A DNA stretch of 15,134 nucleotides from Candidatus Hydrogenedentota bacterium (GCA_026387845.1 JAPLKX010000642.1:1-15134), one strand, 5' to 3'. Numbered from the stretch's first letter, positions 1 through 7,307 are shown. Program-made: numbers and translations. The notes: generated from the letters alone by a model not told the origin.

Positions 1-711
1 CGAGACGCCCGCGTTCGGCTCGGGAAGTATGGCCAGGGGCACCTCGGCCTTGACGGTGTCCATTACGCCCTCGATCACCGGCCCTTCCCAGTACAACGGG
101 CTCGTGGGGGAAAACTGGCAGATGCCGTAGGGCTGGCGATTGAGGTCGCCTGGGACGGTTGTTTCGAGCATGCGGATCACGGCGCGGTTCACTCGGGGAT
201 TGTCGGTCGAGTAGAAGATCGGTTTCCGGCTGTTCTCGATGCACGCCCGCACGCCGTACAGCAGCGAGGCCTCGGGGTGCGGCACGTTTTGGGGCATGAC
301 GGGAATCCCGATCATGTCGATTCCGGCCAATTCTTCGCAGATCCGTGCAAATTGCTCGACGTCTTCGACCGTTGACGCCCGCGTCGCGCCGGTCTGTGAA
401 TCCAGCCAGAATACGGCGTTATGGCCCGCCGCCATCCTGGATACGCCCTCGCCGAGGGTGAACGCGAATTGGCCTTCCCGATCGAAAACCTCGAACCGCT
501 CGGGAACCCGGCTCACGCTGTCCTCGATGCAGGCGCGGGGGAACCGCACCTGTTGGCTCTCGCTAAGGACAGGCAGGCCCTTCTGCGCGAGAAGGTCGAG
601 CAGCCCCGGATGCAGAATCTTCACGCCGCAGGCGTCGAGAATATCCAGCGAAGCCTCGTGGACCTGTTTGATCTCGCCGTCCGACAAGACATTCAGTGTC
701 GCAAGTTTCAT
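1..711 (-). CDS. MttB-superfamily corrinoid methyltransferase, N-terminal part (runs off left edge)
   Basis: The minus strand is open from an ATG at 711 to base 1, giving 237 residues with no stop, so the gene is cut by the window edge. I recognise the trimethylamine methyltransferase (MttB) superfamily. The N-terminus has the family helix LSDGEIKQVHEASLDIL (residues 9-25). A TVEDVEQFARICEELAGID segment (114-132) follows, then QPYGICQFSPTSPLYWEG (193-210) and a PLAILPEPNAG strand (225-235), which matches the family's conserved SPL and pro-rich glycine segments. Members transfer a methyl group from a quaternary or tertiary amine to a cognate corrinoid protein in the cytoplasm. The position of the pyrrolysine codon of true TMA methyltransferases lies beyond the edge, so TMA versus betaine-type substrate cannot be judged. 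A GGAG ribosome site sits 6 nt before the ATG. The gene is 33 nt downstream of the isomerase-like gene and probably shares its transcript. No corrinoid protein gene is visible. Confidence 0.8.
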   Translation of the reverse strand, partial: MKLATLNVLSDGEIKQVHEASLDILDACGVKILHPGLLDLLAQKGLPVLSESQQVRFPRACIEDSVSRVPERFEVFDREGQFAFTLGEGVSRMAAGHNAVFWLDSQTGATRASTVEDVEQFARICEELAGIDMIGIPVMPQNVPHPEASLLYGVRACIENSRKPIFYSTDNPRVNRAVIRMLETTVPGDLNRQPYGICQFSPTSPLYWEGPVIEGVMDTVKAEVPLAILPEPNAGVS

Positions 712-744
712 GTGTGTCTCCGCATCGAGGGGAAACCGCCGGTT

Positions 745-1536
745 TTAGACTCCAAGATACTCCAACGTGTTCTTGAGCGACACCTCGTCATCCATCGAGG
801 GTTCGTACTCGAGGCCGAACAGGCCCTTGTAGGACATCGCTTCGATGGCCTTGAACACATACGCGTAATTGACCTCGCCGTTGTAGATTTCATGACGGCC
901 CGGGACGCCCGCCGAATGAACGTGGCCGATCACGTCGAGATGCCGCTCGATGTGCTTGACCAGATCGCCTTCCATGATCTGCATGTGATAGCAGTCGAAC
1001 AAGAGCCGCATATGCCTGGGGCTCGAGGCCAGCTCGCGGCAGATGGCCGCCCCGCGGTCGCTCGACGTCAGCCAGTAGCCCGGGTGGTCATAAACACTGT
1101 TGAGCGGCTCGAGCAGCAACACGATCCCCGCCTCCTCCGCCATTTCGAGCGTGGGCTTGAGCCCTTCCATGACGGATGCCCTCATTTGTTCATCCGTCAT
1201 TCCCTGGACGGTGTTGCCCGTGCATACGATGGTTGCGGGGATCTGCGCTTCCCGTGTGAACGCGATAGTCGTCCGGGCGCGTTCGAGCCATTGCTCGCGG
1301 TGGGCCGGATTAGTCAGCCCGCCCCCGACCGACCCGTCCGGCGAGCCAATCACCGTGTTCGAGATCCGGACGTGGTTCCGTTCGGCCGCCTTCGCCAACT
1401 GGTCGGGACGGCCCTGGTAGGTCCCATCCACAAACCACATCTCGACATACCGAAACCCGAGGTCGGCGGCCTTTTGAAGCCGGTCCTCGAACGGCAGATT
1501 GGCGAGGGCCATCTCGATGCACAACCCCAGTTCCAT
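745..1536 (-). CDS. Hydroxypyruvate isomerase-like sugar isomerase/epimerase (xylose isomerase-like TIM barrel)
   Basis: This 263-residue cytoplasmic protein belongs to the AP-endonuclease-2 / xylose-isomerase-like TIM-barrel family and is closest in motif to hydroxypyruvate isomerase. The expected metal-binding acids are visible: Glu143 in LLEPLN, Asp181 in LLFDCYHMQIMEGD, and Glu243 in GLEYEP. The signature VPGRHEIYNGEVNY (211-224) is intact. The residue usually Gln in the fourth metal-ligand strand is His207 (GHVHSAG). Length is normal for the family (about 260). The ATG at 1536 follows GGAGAAG at a good distance, 18 nt after the aminotransferase stop. It would interconvert an aldose/ketose or a hydroxypyruvate/tartronate-semialdehyde-type pair. 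In this operon, between an SGLT-type importer with an aminotransferase and a methyltransferase, the substrate may be something other than hydroxypyruvate. The family is certain; the substrate is inferred. Confidence 0.87.
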   Translation of the reverse strand: MELGLCIEMALANLPFEDRLQKAADLGFRYVEMWFVDGTYQGRPDQLAKAAERNHVRISNTVIGSPDGSVGGGLTNPAHREQWLERARTTIAFTREAQIPATIVCTGNTVQGMTDEQMRASVMEGLKPTLEMAEEAGIVLLLEPLNSVYDHPGYWLTSSDRGAAICRELASSPRHMRLLFDCYHMQIMEGDLVKHIERHLDVIGHVHSAGVPGRHEIYNGEVNYAYVFKAIEAMSYKGLFGLEYEPSMDDEVSLKNTLEYLGV

Positions 1537-1554
1537 GTCATCTTCTCCGTCGTG

Positions 1555-2871
1555 TCAGTTGCAGGCGCGCCCGTTCGGGCCGGGCGTGCAACAGGCGCTC
1601 AGCACGGCGTTGATTCTGCCGGCCACGGTTCGGCAGTCCACCGCGCTGTACCACTGGTTGAGAGGGACGTTGATCACGCGGTCAAAAAGGTCATCCGCCA
1701 CGGGACAGTCGCCCCGTTTGAACCCATATTTGACGGCAAGCGGATACATGTAGGCATAGCAGTGCCAGTCCGGCGGGGCGTTCTTGCCGCGCATCGATGC
1801 ATCGATTTTCTGTGCGCGCAACCCCTCGACGATTCGCTCCCCAAGTTCGATGGTTTCCGGAAAGAATCGCAGCAGGTAGCCGACTTCTCCCTCGGGCTCG
1901 TTGCATATCTGGGGCGTGATTTCCCGAAATGGTCTGAGGCGATCGAGTATGTGCCTCTTCACGGTTCGGAACCGCTGGACGGTTTGGGGCAGCTTTTTTA
2001 ACTGGACGACGTCCAACGTGGCCTCCAACTCCGACATGCGGTAGTTGGTGCCGGTGAACAGTTCGCCGGGGTACCGCGGCGGCGCGAACCGGCTGGGCCG
2101 CCATAATCCGCCGCACTCGACGACCTGGCTGGCGCGTTCCCACAGCCGCCGGTCCCTGGCCAGCAGCAGTCCTCCTTCCCCGGCGCCCGTAATCTTGTAG
2201 CACGAGATGCTGAAGATGCCGAGGTCGCCGATGGTCCCCACGTACCGGCCTTTGTATTGGGCGCCGCAGGATTGGGCGCAGTCTTCGATGACGCGCAGGC
2301 TATGCCGGTTCGCGATCTTCATGATGCGATCCATGTCGCACACGCCACCCATCACGTGTGTGGGCGCAATCGCCGCGGTCCGTTCGTTGATGAGTGATTC
2401 GATCTTGGCCGGATCCATGTGGAGCGACTCGTCCACGTCGCAGAACACGGGTTTTCCACCGGCCAGATCGACCGCATTCGCGGTAGCGAAAAAACCGATG
2501 GCGGGGCAGATGACTTCCGTGCCGGGCCCGACCCCCGCCGCCACACAGGCCGCATGCAACGCGCCCGAGCCCGAACTGGTACCAATGCTGTGCCGTGCGC
2601 CGAACACTTCGCGCGCCACCCGTTCAAACGCCTGGACGCTGCTCTCTTTGAGTCCGGAGTAGTAGTTGGCAAAGAACGGGCCCTCGCCCCAATCCGCCTC
2701 GAGTACAATCTTGCGAATCTTGTTCAGAGTGGGCTTCGCGAACCCGAACCGGCCGCACAACGCCATGAACTCGTCGACTCCGATCTTGGGTTTGCCCTTG
2801 GTTTTAATCCGGGTGACGGCGCGCATACTGCCCTGCAGCGCGACCTCTTGATCCGTTCGATGTTTCGGCAT
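1555..2871 (-). CDS. DegT/DnrJ/EryC1/StrS-family PLP-dependent aminotransferase
   Basis: This 438-residue fold-type I PLP enzyme transfers an amino group to a keto-sugar, keto-cyclitol or similar acceptor. Numbered from the chosen ATG, the phosphate-binding GTSSGSGALHAA segment is near 97-108. Asp197 in VIEDCAQ would contact the pyridine nitrogen. Lys226 in SISCYKITGAGEGG would form the Schiff base; the usual SFH..K context is here SCYK. A family-typical N-terminal GEGPFFANYYSGLKE stretch precedes the large domain. The frame can be extended to a TTG at 2880, but AGAGG lies 9 nt before the ATG at 2871 and directly abuts the TTG, so the ATG is preferred. The gene lies 35 nt after the symporter and 18 nt before the isomerase. 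A lipopolysaccharide amino-sugar role is possible for the family. Lacking neighbouring nucleotide-sugar genes, a catabolic or cyclitol role fits the context better. The C-terminal tail is Cys/Pro-rich and ends GRACN. Confidence 0.88.
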   Translation of the reverse strand: MPKHRTDQEVALQGSMRAVTRIKTKGKPKIGVDEFMALCGRFGFAKPTLNKIRKIVLEADWGEGPFFANYYSGLKESSVQAFERVAREVFGARHSIGTSSGSGALHAACVAAGVGPGTEVICPAIGFFATANAVDLAGGKPVFCDVDESLHMDPAKIESLINERTAAIAPTHVMGGVCDMDRIMKIANRHSLRVIEDCAQSCGAQYKGRYVGTIGDLGIFSISCYKITGAGEGGLLLARDRRLWERASQVVECGGLWRPSRFAPPRYPGELFTGTNYRMSELEATLDVVQLKKLPQTVQRFRTVKRHILDRLRPFREITPQICNEPEGEVGYLLRFFPETIELGERIVEGLRAQKIDASMRGKNAPPDWHCYAYMYPLAVKYGFKRGDCPVADDLFDRVINVPLNQWYSAVDCRTVAGRINAVLSACCTPGPNGRACN

Positions 2872-2906
2872 AGAGTGCAACCTCTTTCATCAGATGGCCG
2901 TTTGTT

Positions 2907-4481
2907 CTACCAGAAAACGGCGTAGATTACCGCATAAACACTTCCCAAAACCAGCCACCAGAATCCCACGCGCCGGTACCACGCCGAGTTGGCCGCAGCC
3001 AAAGCCGGGGGCAACTTGAGCATCGCGAACGACCAGTGCATCCCGAGAGATTCTTCCCGCACGACCGGGGCCGTAACCAGACTCACCCCCACCATCAACA
3101 CCACGCAGAATACGAATACCACACCTCCAAACACCAGCAACGGTATGGGCAGGAAGTGGTAAACCTGCTCGAGATACGGTATGAGCATCAACGGGAACGA
3201 GGTGGCCATGGTTATCGTGGCGGCTGTGCTGCTGGCCCGGCGCCACAGTACGCCAACAAGAAAAACGGCCACGGTGGGCCCTGCAAGAAGCACCCACACC
3301 TCCTGGCAATAGGCGAAGATGTGCCGCCACATCCCCACCAGGGGCACACAGACCAACGCCACGATCATCACAGTCAAGCCCGCGTACCGGCCCACTCTGA
3401 TAAGCCGCTCCTGCGCCGCGTCCTTATTCAGGAAGCGCTGGTAGATGTCGATCGTGAAGACGGTCGCCGTCGAATTGATCAACGCGGAAATGGTCGACAT
3501 AATGGCGCTAACCAGGGCCGCCAGCAGCAGCCCTTGCAGGCTGACCGGCACCAGGGTGGTGACGAGGTAGGGATAGGCGGTGTTGGGATCCTCAAGATTC
3601 GGGTTCAGCGCATAGGCGATCATTCCGGGAAACGATACGGCGAGGGCAAGCACCAAACCCAGCACCCCGCAGAACAGCATGCCCATCTTGGCGTGCCACT
3701 CGTTTTTCGCGCCCAGGCACCGTTGGTTGATGTACTGGTTGGTGCAGTAATACCAGACGTTGGTGACCAGCGCCAACACCAGCATGGAGGTCCAGGGCAA
3801 CTCGGGGTGGTCGGCCGGCAGCATGAGATGGGCGCGATCCCCGGTTCCCACAATGGCTTGCCAGCCTCCCTCAACGCGCAGCACCCCGAGCACAAAGACC
3901 AGGATGCCACCCAACAGCAACAAGACACACTGGAATGCGTCCGTCCATGCCACCGAAGACAAACCGCCGTACAACGTATACGCCGAAGTCACCACGGCCA
4001 GTAGAAGGACGCCGGCGAACAGCGGGATGCCGAAGATTTGGTTCAACGCAAGGCCGCCCGAGTACAAGACCAGGGCGAGGTTCACCGCCGCGTAGCTCAG
4101 GATGGTGAGCAGGGCCAGTATCGTGCGCGAGCCCGGCCCGTATCGCCGCTCGAGGAACTCGGGCATGGTGGTCACGTGCAGGCGAATGAAAAAGGGCGTG
4201 AACACCCAGATGAGCATCGTGAGGGCGGGGAAAATCAGCCATTCCCAATTCGCCACAGCGAGACCGTAGGTGTAGGCAAAACCCACTTCACCGATGAATT
4301 GTTCCGTACTGATGCTGCTCGCCACCATGGACAGCCCCACCGCATACCACGGCAGACGCGACCCCGCCAGAAAATAGTCCCGCGTGGTTTTCTTCTCGCG
4401 GCGTCCGGCCCAGAAGCCAATGACGGCAACCGCCACCAGGTACACCGCCATGATGACCGCATCGAGCATCCCCAGTTTCAT
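2907..4481 (-). CDS. Sodium:solute symporter, SGLT-type (SSS family)
   Basis: This 524-residue inner-membrane protein has about 13-14 hydrophobic segments along its whole length. Recognisable SSS signatures, numbered from the chosen start, are RDYFLAGSRLPWYAVGLSM (34-52), GGLSSVAWTDAFQ (about 171-183), WYYCTNQYINQRCLGAKN (the SGLT/SLC5 motif, usually WYWCTDQVIVQR.L.AKN) and LVSAIMSTISALINSTAT, which carries the Ser/Thr residues of the sodium site. It would import a sugar, inositol or similar small polar solute with sodium. The frame opens at a TTG at 4505, but GGAGG sits 7 nt before the ATG at 4481 (starting MKLGMLDAV), so that start is chosen. It lies 33 nt after the upstream gene and 35 nt before the aminotransferase, suggesting co-transcription. 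It is likely the importer for the compound the operon processes. Transporter class is sure; substrate is inferred. Confidence 0.92.
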   Translation of the reverse strand: MKLGMLDAVIMAVYLVAVAVIGFWAGRREKKTTRDYFLAGSRLPWYAVGLSMVASSISTEQFIGEVGFAYTYGLAVANWEWLIFPALTMLIWVFTPFFIRLHVTTMPEFLERRYGPGSRTILALLTILSYAAVNLALVLYSGGLALNQIFGIPLFAGVLLLAVVTSAYTLYGGLSSVAWTDAFQCVLLLLGGILVFVLGVLRVEGGWQAIVGTGDRAHLMLPADHPELPWTSMLVLALVTNVWYYCTNQYINQRCLGAKNEWHAKMGMLFCGVLGLVLALAVSFPGMIAYALNPNLEDPNTAYPYLVTTLVPVSLQGLLLAALVSAIMSTISALINSTATVFTIDIYQRFLNKDAAQERLIRVGRYAGLTVMIVALVCVPLVGMWRHIFAYCQEVWVLLAGPTVAVFLVGVLWRRASSTAATITMATSFPLMLIPYLEQVYHFLPIPLLVFGGVVFVFCVVLMVGVSLVTAPVVREESLGMHWSFAMLKLPPALAAANSAWYRRVGFWWLVLGSVYAVIYAVFW

Positions 4482-4514
4482 CCAGCTGCCTCCACTGCCC
4501 GGCAACGCGCGCGT

Positions 4515-5267
4515 TCACAAGCGCTCGAGATCGTTCAGCATCCGCGCGTGCCACTCTTCGACCGAGTTTCTAACAAAATAACATTTGTTGATGCCCTCGG
4601 CGGACTGGCCGGGCTCGAGCGGTCCAAACCCCGTTCCGCTGTGAATACAACTGTATTCCATGTTTTGAAACAGGAACAAGGCTGGTTTTGAAACCGTCGC
4701 CACCAGACCGCGCCCGTCCCGCGACTGGATCGCCATCCAGCCTTCCAAGACGCAGTCCGGCGTCGATTTAAACCCGTCCACAAACGGGATAGCCCGGCCG
4801 GCAGGCGCGCCTTCGACGCTGTACAGTTGCACGGCGGGCCGCGGGCCAAACACGCGGGGCGCCTCGATCAGCCGCATAAACCGGCCTTTCGCGCGCACCC
4901 AGTGGCGCACGCAATCGTGATCGCGCACTTCGGGCACGGCGCCGCATTGCAGGCAGTTGAAGGCCAGCGATTGCTTCCACTTCCGTTTGCTCTCGTTCCG
5001 AACCGAGTAGTGGACGGTAACGCAATCTTCCCCGGGCGAGACCGTCATGCTGTACGAGACTTCGTTTTCTTTTCTGCCTTCAGCGCGCCAGCTTCCGTTA
5101 TCCAACGGCGACCAACTCGGGGTGATGGCACCGAACCAGATCGCATGAGCGGCGTCTCCCACGGCTTCAGGATATCCCATGCCGAATCTGGCGCCTGGAA
5201 ATGCCGCTATGTTGGATACGGTGCCGGCCATCTCACCCTGCCGCGGCTCAAACGTGATTTGTCCCAT
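4515..5267 (-). CDS. Conserved hypothetical beta-rich protein, FGE-coupled
   Basis: I do not recognise a named family. The 250-residue product (from ATG 5267, MGQITFEPRQGEM) has no signal peptide and alternates short beta-type strands, suggesting a beta-sandwich like those of mutarotase-type or carbohydrate-binding proteins. Notable stretches are HYSVRNESKRKWKQSLAFN, the following Cys-Leu-Gln-Cys with GAVPEVRD, and a C-terminal CIHSGTGFGPLEPGQSAEG with Cys and His that may form a site. The ATG overlaps the upstream stop by one base (TGATG), and AAGGAG lies 8 nt before it, so translation is coupled to the FGE-like gene. A TTG start at 5288 is possible but has no better ribosome site. The next gene, the symporter, follows after 33 nt. 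Operon membership suggests a role in recognising or modifying the imported compound; this is inference only. Confidence 0.75.
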   Translation of the reverse strand: MGQITFEPRQGEMAGTVSNIAAFPGARFGMGYPEAVGDAAHAIWFGAITPSWSPLDNGSWRAEGRKENEVSYSMTVSPGEDCVTVHYSVRNESKRKWKQSLAFNCLQCGAVPEVRDHDCVRHWVRAKGRFMRLIEAPRVFGPRPAVQLYSVEGAPAGRAIPFVDGFKSTPDCVLEGWMAIQSRDGRGLVATVSKPALFLFQNMEYSCIHSGTGFGPLEPGQSAEGINKCYFVRNSVEEWHARMLNDLERL

Positions 5268-6115
5268 CAGGCGATCTCCTTGACACAACGGAACCCGTAG
5301 AATGCGCTCGGGTTGTTGGCAAACCCGCTCATGTTTCTGGCCGCAGGACGCAGGTTGACCGGGTCAGCCGTCAGCCAACAGCCGCCCTTGATAAAAGCGG
5401 AGCCGGGGCCGGGGCCGTCGGAGCACCATTCGGCAACATTGCCCGCCATGTCCATCACGCCGTATGGGCTGGCGCCGGCGGGATGAGCGGCGACCGGCGA
5501 CGTGTTCAGGTCGCCGGGATTCAGGAGCATCGCCATGCGGCCGTTCTGCGGCGGAATCATTTCCGGTTGGCCGTTGAAAGGATACGCGCCGCGGGGATCC
5601 CACTGGCACGCGTCGCTGTTGAATTCATTGCCCCACGGGTAGATTCGGCCGTCGTCGCCGCGCGCAGCCTTTTCCCACTCCGCCTCGGTCGGCAACCGTT
5701 TGCCGGCCCACTGAGCGTAGGCTTCCGCGTCGGCCTTATTCACAAACACCACCGGGTGGTCGAGCAACACGTCCGGCGGCGCCGATCCTTGCCAGTGAGT
5801 TTGCGGAGGATAGCCCGTGGCTGTGCAAAAGGCATGGTACTGCCGGTTGGTCACGGGATATCTGTCGATTTTGAACGCAGAGAGTTTGACCTTCCGTTGC
5901 GGGACTTCCCCGCTGAACCAACTCACGTGATATCCGTGTTTGCCGGCTAGTTCCGCGGCCTGCCCGGCGGTCGTGCCCATTAGAAAGGGTCCCGCGGGGA
6001 TTTCGACCATGTCGTCCGTCGGACCGCCCTCGACCGCCCCCGCGCCGTTCCATGCGCCAGCCGCTATCCCCGCCCCGGCGCCGATGAGCCAACTCCGCCG
6101 CGTACATTTCCACAT
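5267..6115 (-). CDS. Formylglycine-generating-enzyme-like (FGE/SUMF1 domain) exported protein without the catalytic Cys pair
   Basis: This 282-residue protein begins with a Tat-type signal (CTRRSWLIGAGAGIAAGAW, twin Arg at 6-7). The rest is an FGE-sulfatase domain: MVEIPAGPFLMGT (36-48), KIDRYPVTNRQYHAFC (82-97), GKRLPTEAEWEKAARG (138-153), YPWGN (159-163), SPYGVMDMAGNVAEW (216-230) and a terminal YGFRC. FGE enzymes oxidise a sulfatase cysteine using a Cys pair in a C-x4-C motif following the GGS segment. Here the equivalent is KGGCWLTADPVNLRPAAR: a Cys replaces the usual Ser in GGS and the pair is missing. It is therefore probably a non-FGE member of the family (sugar/ligand-binding or another enzyme). 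No sulfatase gene is in the window. The ATG at 6115 follows AGGGAG at a good spacing. It is the first gene of the left-hand operon and overlaps the next gene by one base. Confidence 0.88.
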   Translation of the reverse strand: MWKCTRRSWLIGAGAGIAAGAWNGAGAVEGGPTDDMVEIPAGPFLMGTTAGQAAELAGKHGYHVSWFSGEVPQRKVKLSAFKIDRYPVTNRQYHAFCTATGYPPQTHWQGSAPPDVLLDHPVVFVNKADAEAYAQWAGKRLPTEAEWEKAARGDDGRIYPWGNEFNSDACQWDPRGAYPFNGQPEMIPPQNGRMAMLLNPGDLNTSPVAAHPAGASPYGVMDMAGNVAEWCSDGPGPGSAFIKGGCWLTADPVNLRPAARNMSGFANNPSAFYGFRCVKEIA

Positions 6116-6141
6116 GATCGGTCTCCCTTTTGTGCGTACTA

Positions 6142-6170
6142 ATCGTAATCCATTCCAACTGAAGAACCAA
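6142..6170 (-). promoter_or_regulatory. Weak candidate promoter for the left-hand operon
   Basis: On the minus strand TTGGTT (6165-6170) is followed after 17 nt by TACGAT (6142-6147), about 26 nt before the FGE-like start codon. Matches to the sigma70 consensus are only 3/6 and 4/6. It is offered because it lies in the only sizeable gap (6116-6228) before the operon, and read-through from the broken gene upstream is also possible. Confidence 0.25.
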
Positions 6171-6198
6171 CCGGCGCCGCGCCGCCGGCGCCGCGCCG
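6171..6198. repeat. Perfect tandem 14-bp GC repeat (2 copies) forming a hairpin
   Basis: CCGGCGCCGCGCCG occurs twice back to back. The same bases give a 7-bp GC stem (GGCGCCG at 6173-6179 with CGGCGCC at 6186-6192) around a 6-nt loop. It lies in the gap between the broken isochorismatase/GH locus and the FGE-like gene. There is no U-tract, so it is not a standard intrinsic terminator. It could stall transcription, cap an mRNA 3' end, or be simple slippage. Confidence 0.6.
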
Positions 6199-6228
6199 CA
6201 TCATGAGAAATGTTGTCGCGCCGCCTTT

Positions 6229-6711
6229 TCAGTAGCGGATCGCCGCAAGTGTTTGATCGAAATCCGCCGGCAGGGGCGCCGCTGTTTGGGCGAGATGCGC
6301 GGCGGCATCGTCAATGAGGTTGAGCAGCAGCCGGTCGGCGGCCGGGTGGCGGTCGACGTTTTGGAGGATGTTGAGCGAGTTGAGGGTGAAAACGCCCTGG
6401 CCGAACCGGTATGACCCGAGGATGATTCCGGCGGCGTATCCGCCGGGCGGCGCGGAGTGGCAGAGCGCCAAGGCGGCTACCGCGACGTCGTCGGGCGCGT
6501 CCTGTCCCTCGAAGAAGTAGTGCGGGATGACCGGGCCGTAGTACTCCCAATCCATCACGCCGCGCGGCTGCAACCCCTGGAGAACCGGGTGGGCCGTGGC
6601 CACGCATTCCTTGTGGTACAGCCAGTCGGGGAATTCGTTGCCCTTGCCCTTATTAACCAACGGCAGCCAGCCCTTTCCGCGGGCCGCGTCGTCGAGGCGA
6701 GCGGCGTCCAC
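6229..6711 (-). pseudogene. C-terminal fragment resembling a large glycoside hydrolase (GH2-type) terminal module
   Basis: This frame (nominal GTG at 6711, stop at 6229, 160 residues) has no ribosome site. A TGA lies just upstream in the same frame, so it is not an independent gene start. The protein reads WLPLVNKGKGNEFPDWLYH, HPVLQGLQPRGVMDWEYYG and finally YRFGQGVFTLNSLNIL plus HPAADRLLLNLI. I associate this last pattern with the C-terminal end of large GH2-like or trimerisation/ThuA-like glycosidase modules (function of the module unknown). It follows the truncated isochorismatase-like coding region in another frame. I infer that it is the tail of a different gene joined to it by a deletion. 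Alternatively the two are one unusual protein of about 302 residues with a single-base deletion. No catalytic residues can be assigned. Codon use is normal for the window, so decay, if real, is recent. Confidence 0.55.
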
Positions 6712-7136
6712 TTTGCCGGATCATCGCCTTCACCCGCGACAAATGCCCGCCGCACCCGCGGCTCGAGGTCCATGCCGTCCTTGAACAAGCTGCCCCAGTG
6801 AACGAACACCATCGGCAACCCGAGCGACCGGCAGCCATCGGCCACCTTCCGCGCGTTGGGCATGGCCACGTCGTAGCAGAAATCCACCGCCGCCTGGCAA
6901 TCCGCCACCGTATACCCCGACGCCTCCCACTCTTTCGAGATCGAGGTCACCTTGCTTCGTTGTTCTTCCTGGAAATCAATGCAGACAAACGCGCAGTCCG
7001 CGAAAAAAGACGCCTCCGGTGCTCTGTATTTCAAGCCGGCAGCCGTCCCTTGCAAGCCTGACGGCAACACCGCCGCGCCCAACGCCCCCAGCGCAAGCCC
7101 GTCAAACTCCCGCCGGCTCAGTCGGTAAAAACCCAT
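6555..7136 (-). pseudogene. Truncated Tat-exported isochorismatase-like (cysteine hydrolase) N-terminus
   Basis: The ATG at 7136 has GGAGG 7 nt upstream. The product starts with a Tat signal (YRLSRREFDGLALGALGAAVL). Residues about 45-150 match the isochorismatase/nicotinamidase-like fold: FFADCAFVCIDFQEEQRS holds the catalytic Asp54, and ARKVADGCRSLGLPMVFVHWG is the second strand-helix unit. Meaningful sequence ends near FVAGEGDDPAKW (about base 6718). Beyond that this frame gives Arg/Pro-rich out-of-frame residues until the stop at 6555, while a good protein continues in the frame described for 6229-6711. The family's catalytic Lys and the C-terminal Cys strand are absent from both frames, so a simple frameshift does not restore a hydrolase. 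It is read as a broken gene, the first behind a good promoter at 7178-7206. Confidence 0.65.
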
Positions 7137-7177
7137 CTGTCTTCCTCCGGCCCAGCGTCTTCCAATTGGCCTCCCAG

Positions 7178-7206
7178 ATTATTGGCCTCATCTTCCCCCA
7201 GGTCAA
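7178..7206 (-). promoter_or_regulatory. Sigma70-like promoter upstream of the broken isochorismatase-like gene
   Basis: On the minus strand TTGACC (7201-7206) and AATAAT (7178-7183) are separated by exactly 17 nt, each 5/6 to consensus. Transcription would start near 7171, leaving a leader of about 35 nt that contains the GGAGG ribosome site before the ATG at 7136. It may also feed the left-hand operon through the broken gene. Confidence 0.5.
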
Positions 7207-7307
7207 GATGCAGCCGGTTGCGTTCTACGGTCAAATCGTGCATCATAATAGGACTGCGACACGGCCCGCGAACCGCGAGGGGAGCAGCATGACGGAGGGG
7301 AGACGCA

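Noticed and set aside
421..2001. Long plus-strand open frame of 526 codons
   Set aside because: It is antisense to three well-supported minus-strand genes (methyltransferase, isomerase-like, aminotransferase), its residues are His/Arg/Pro-rich without motifs, and it is a GC-bias shadow.
3036..4004. Plus-strand open frame of 322 codons
   Set aside because: It is antisense to the symporter, with a low-complexity His/Gln/Arg-rich product and no ribosome site of note.
6700..6735. Programmed -1 frameshift joining the isochorismatase-like and glycosidase-like parts
   Set aside because: The junction GGCAAAGTGG is not a standard X-XXY-YYZ slippery heptamer, I saw no obvious downstream stimulatory structure, and the joined product would lack the hydrolase catalytic Lys and Cys.
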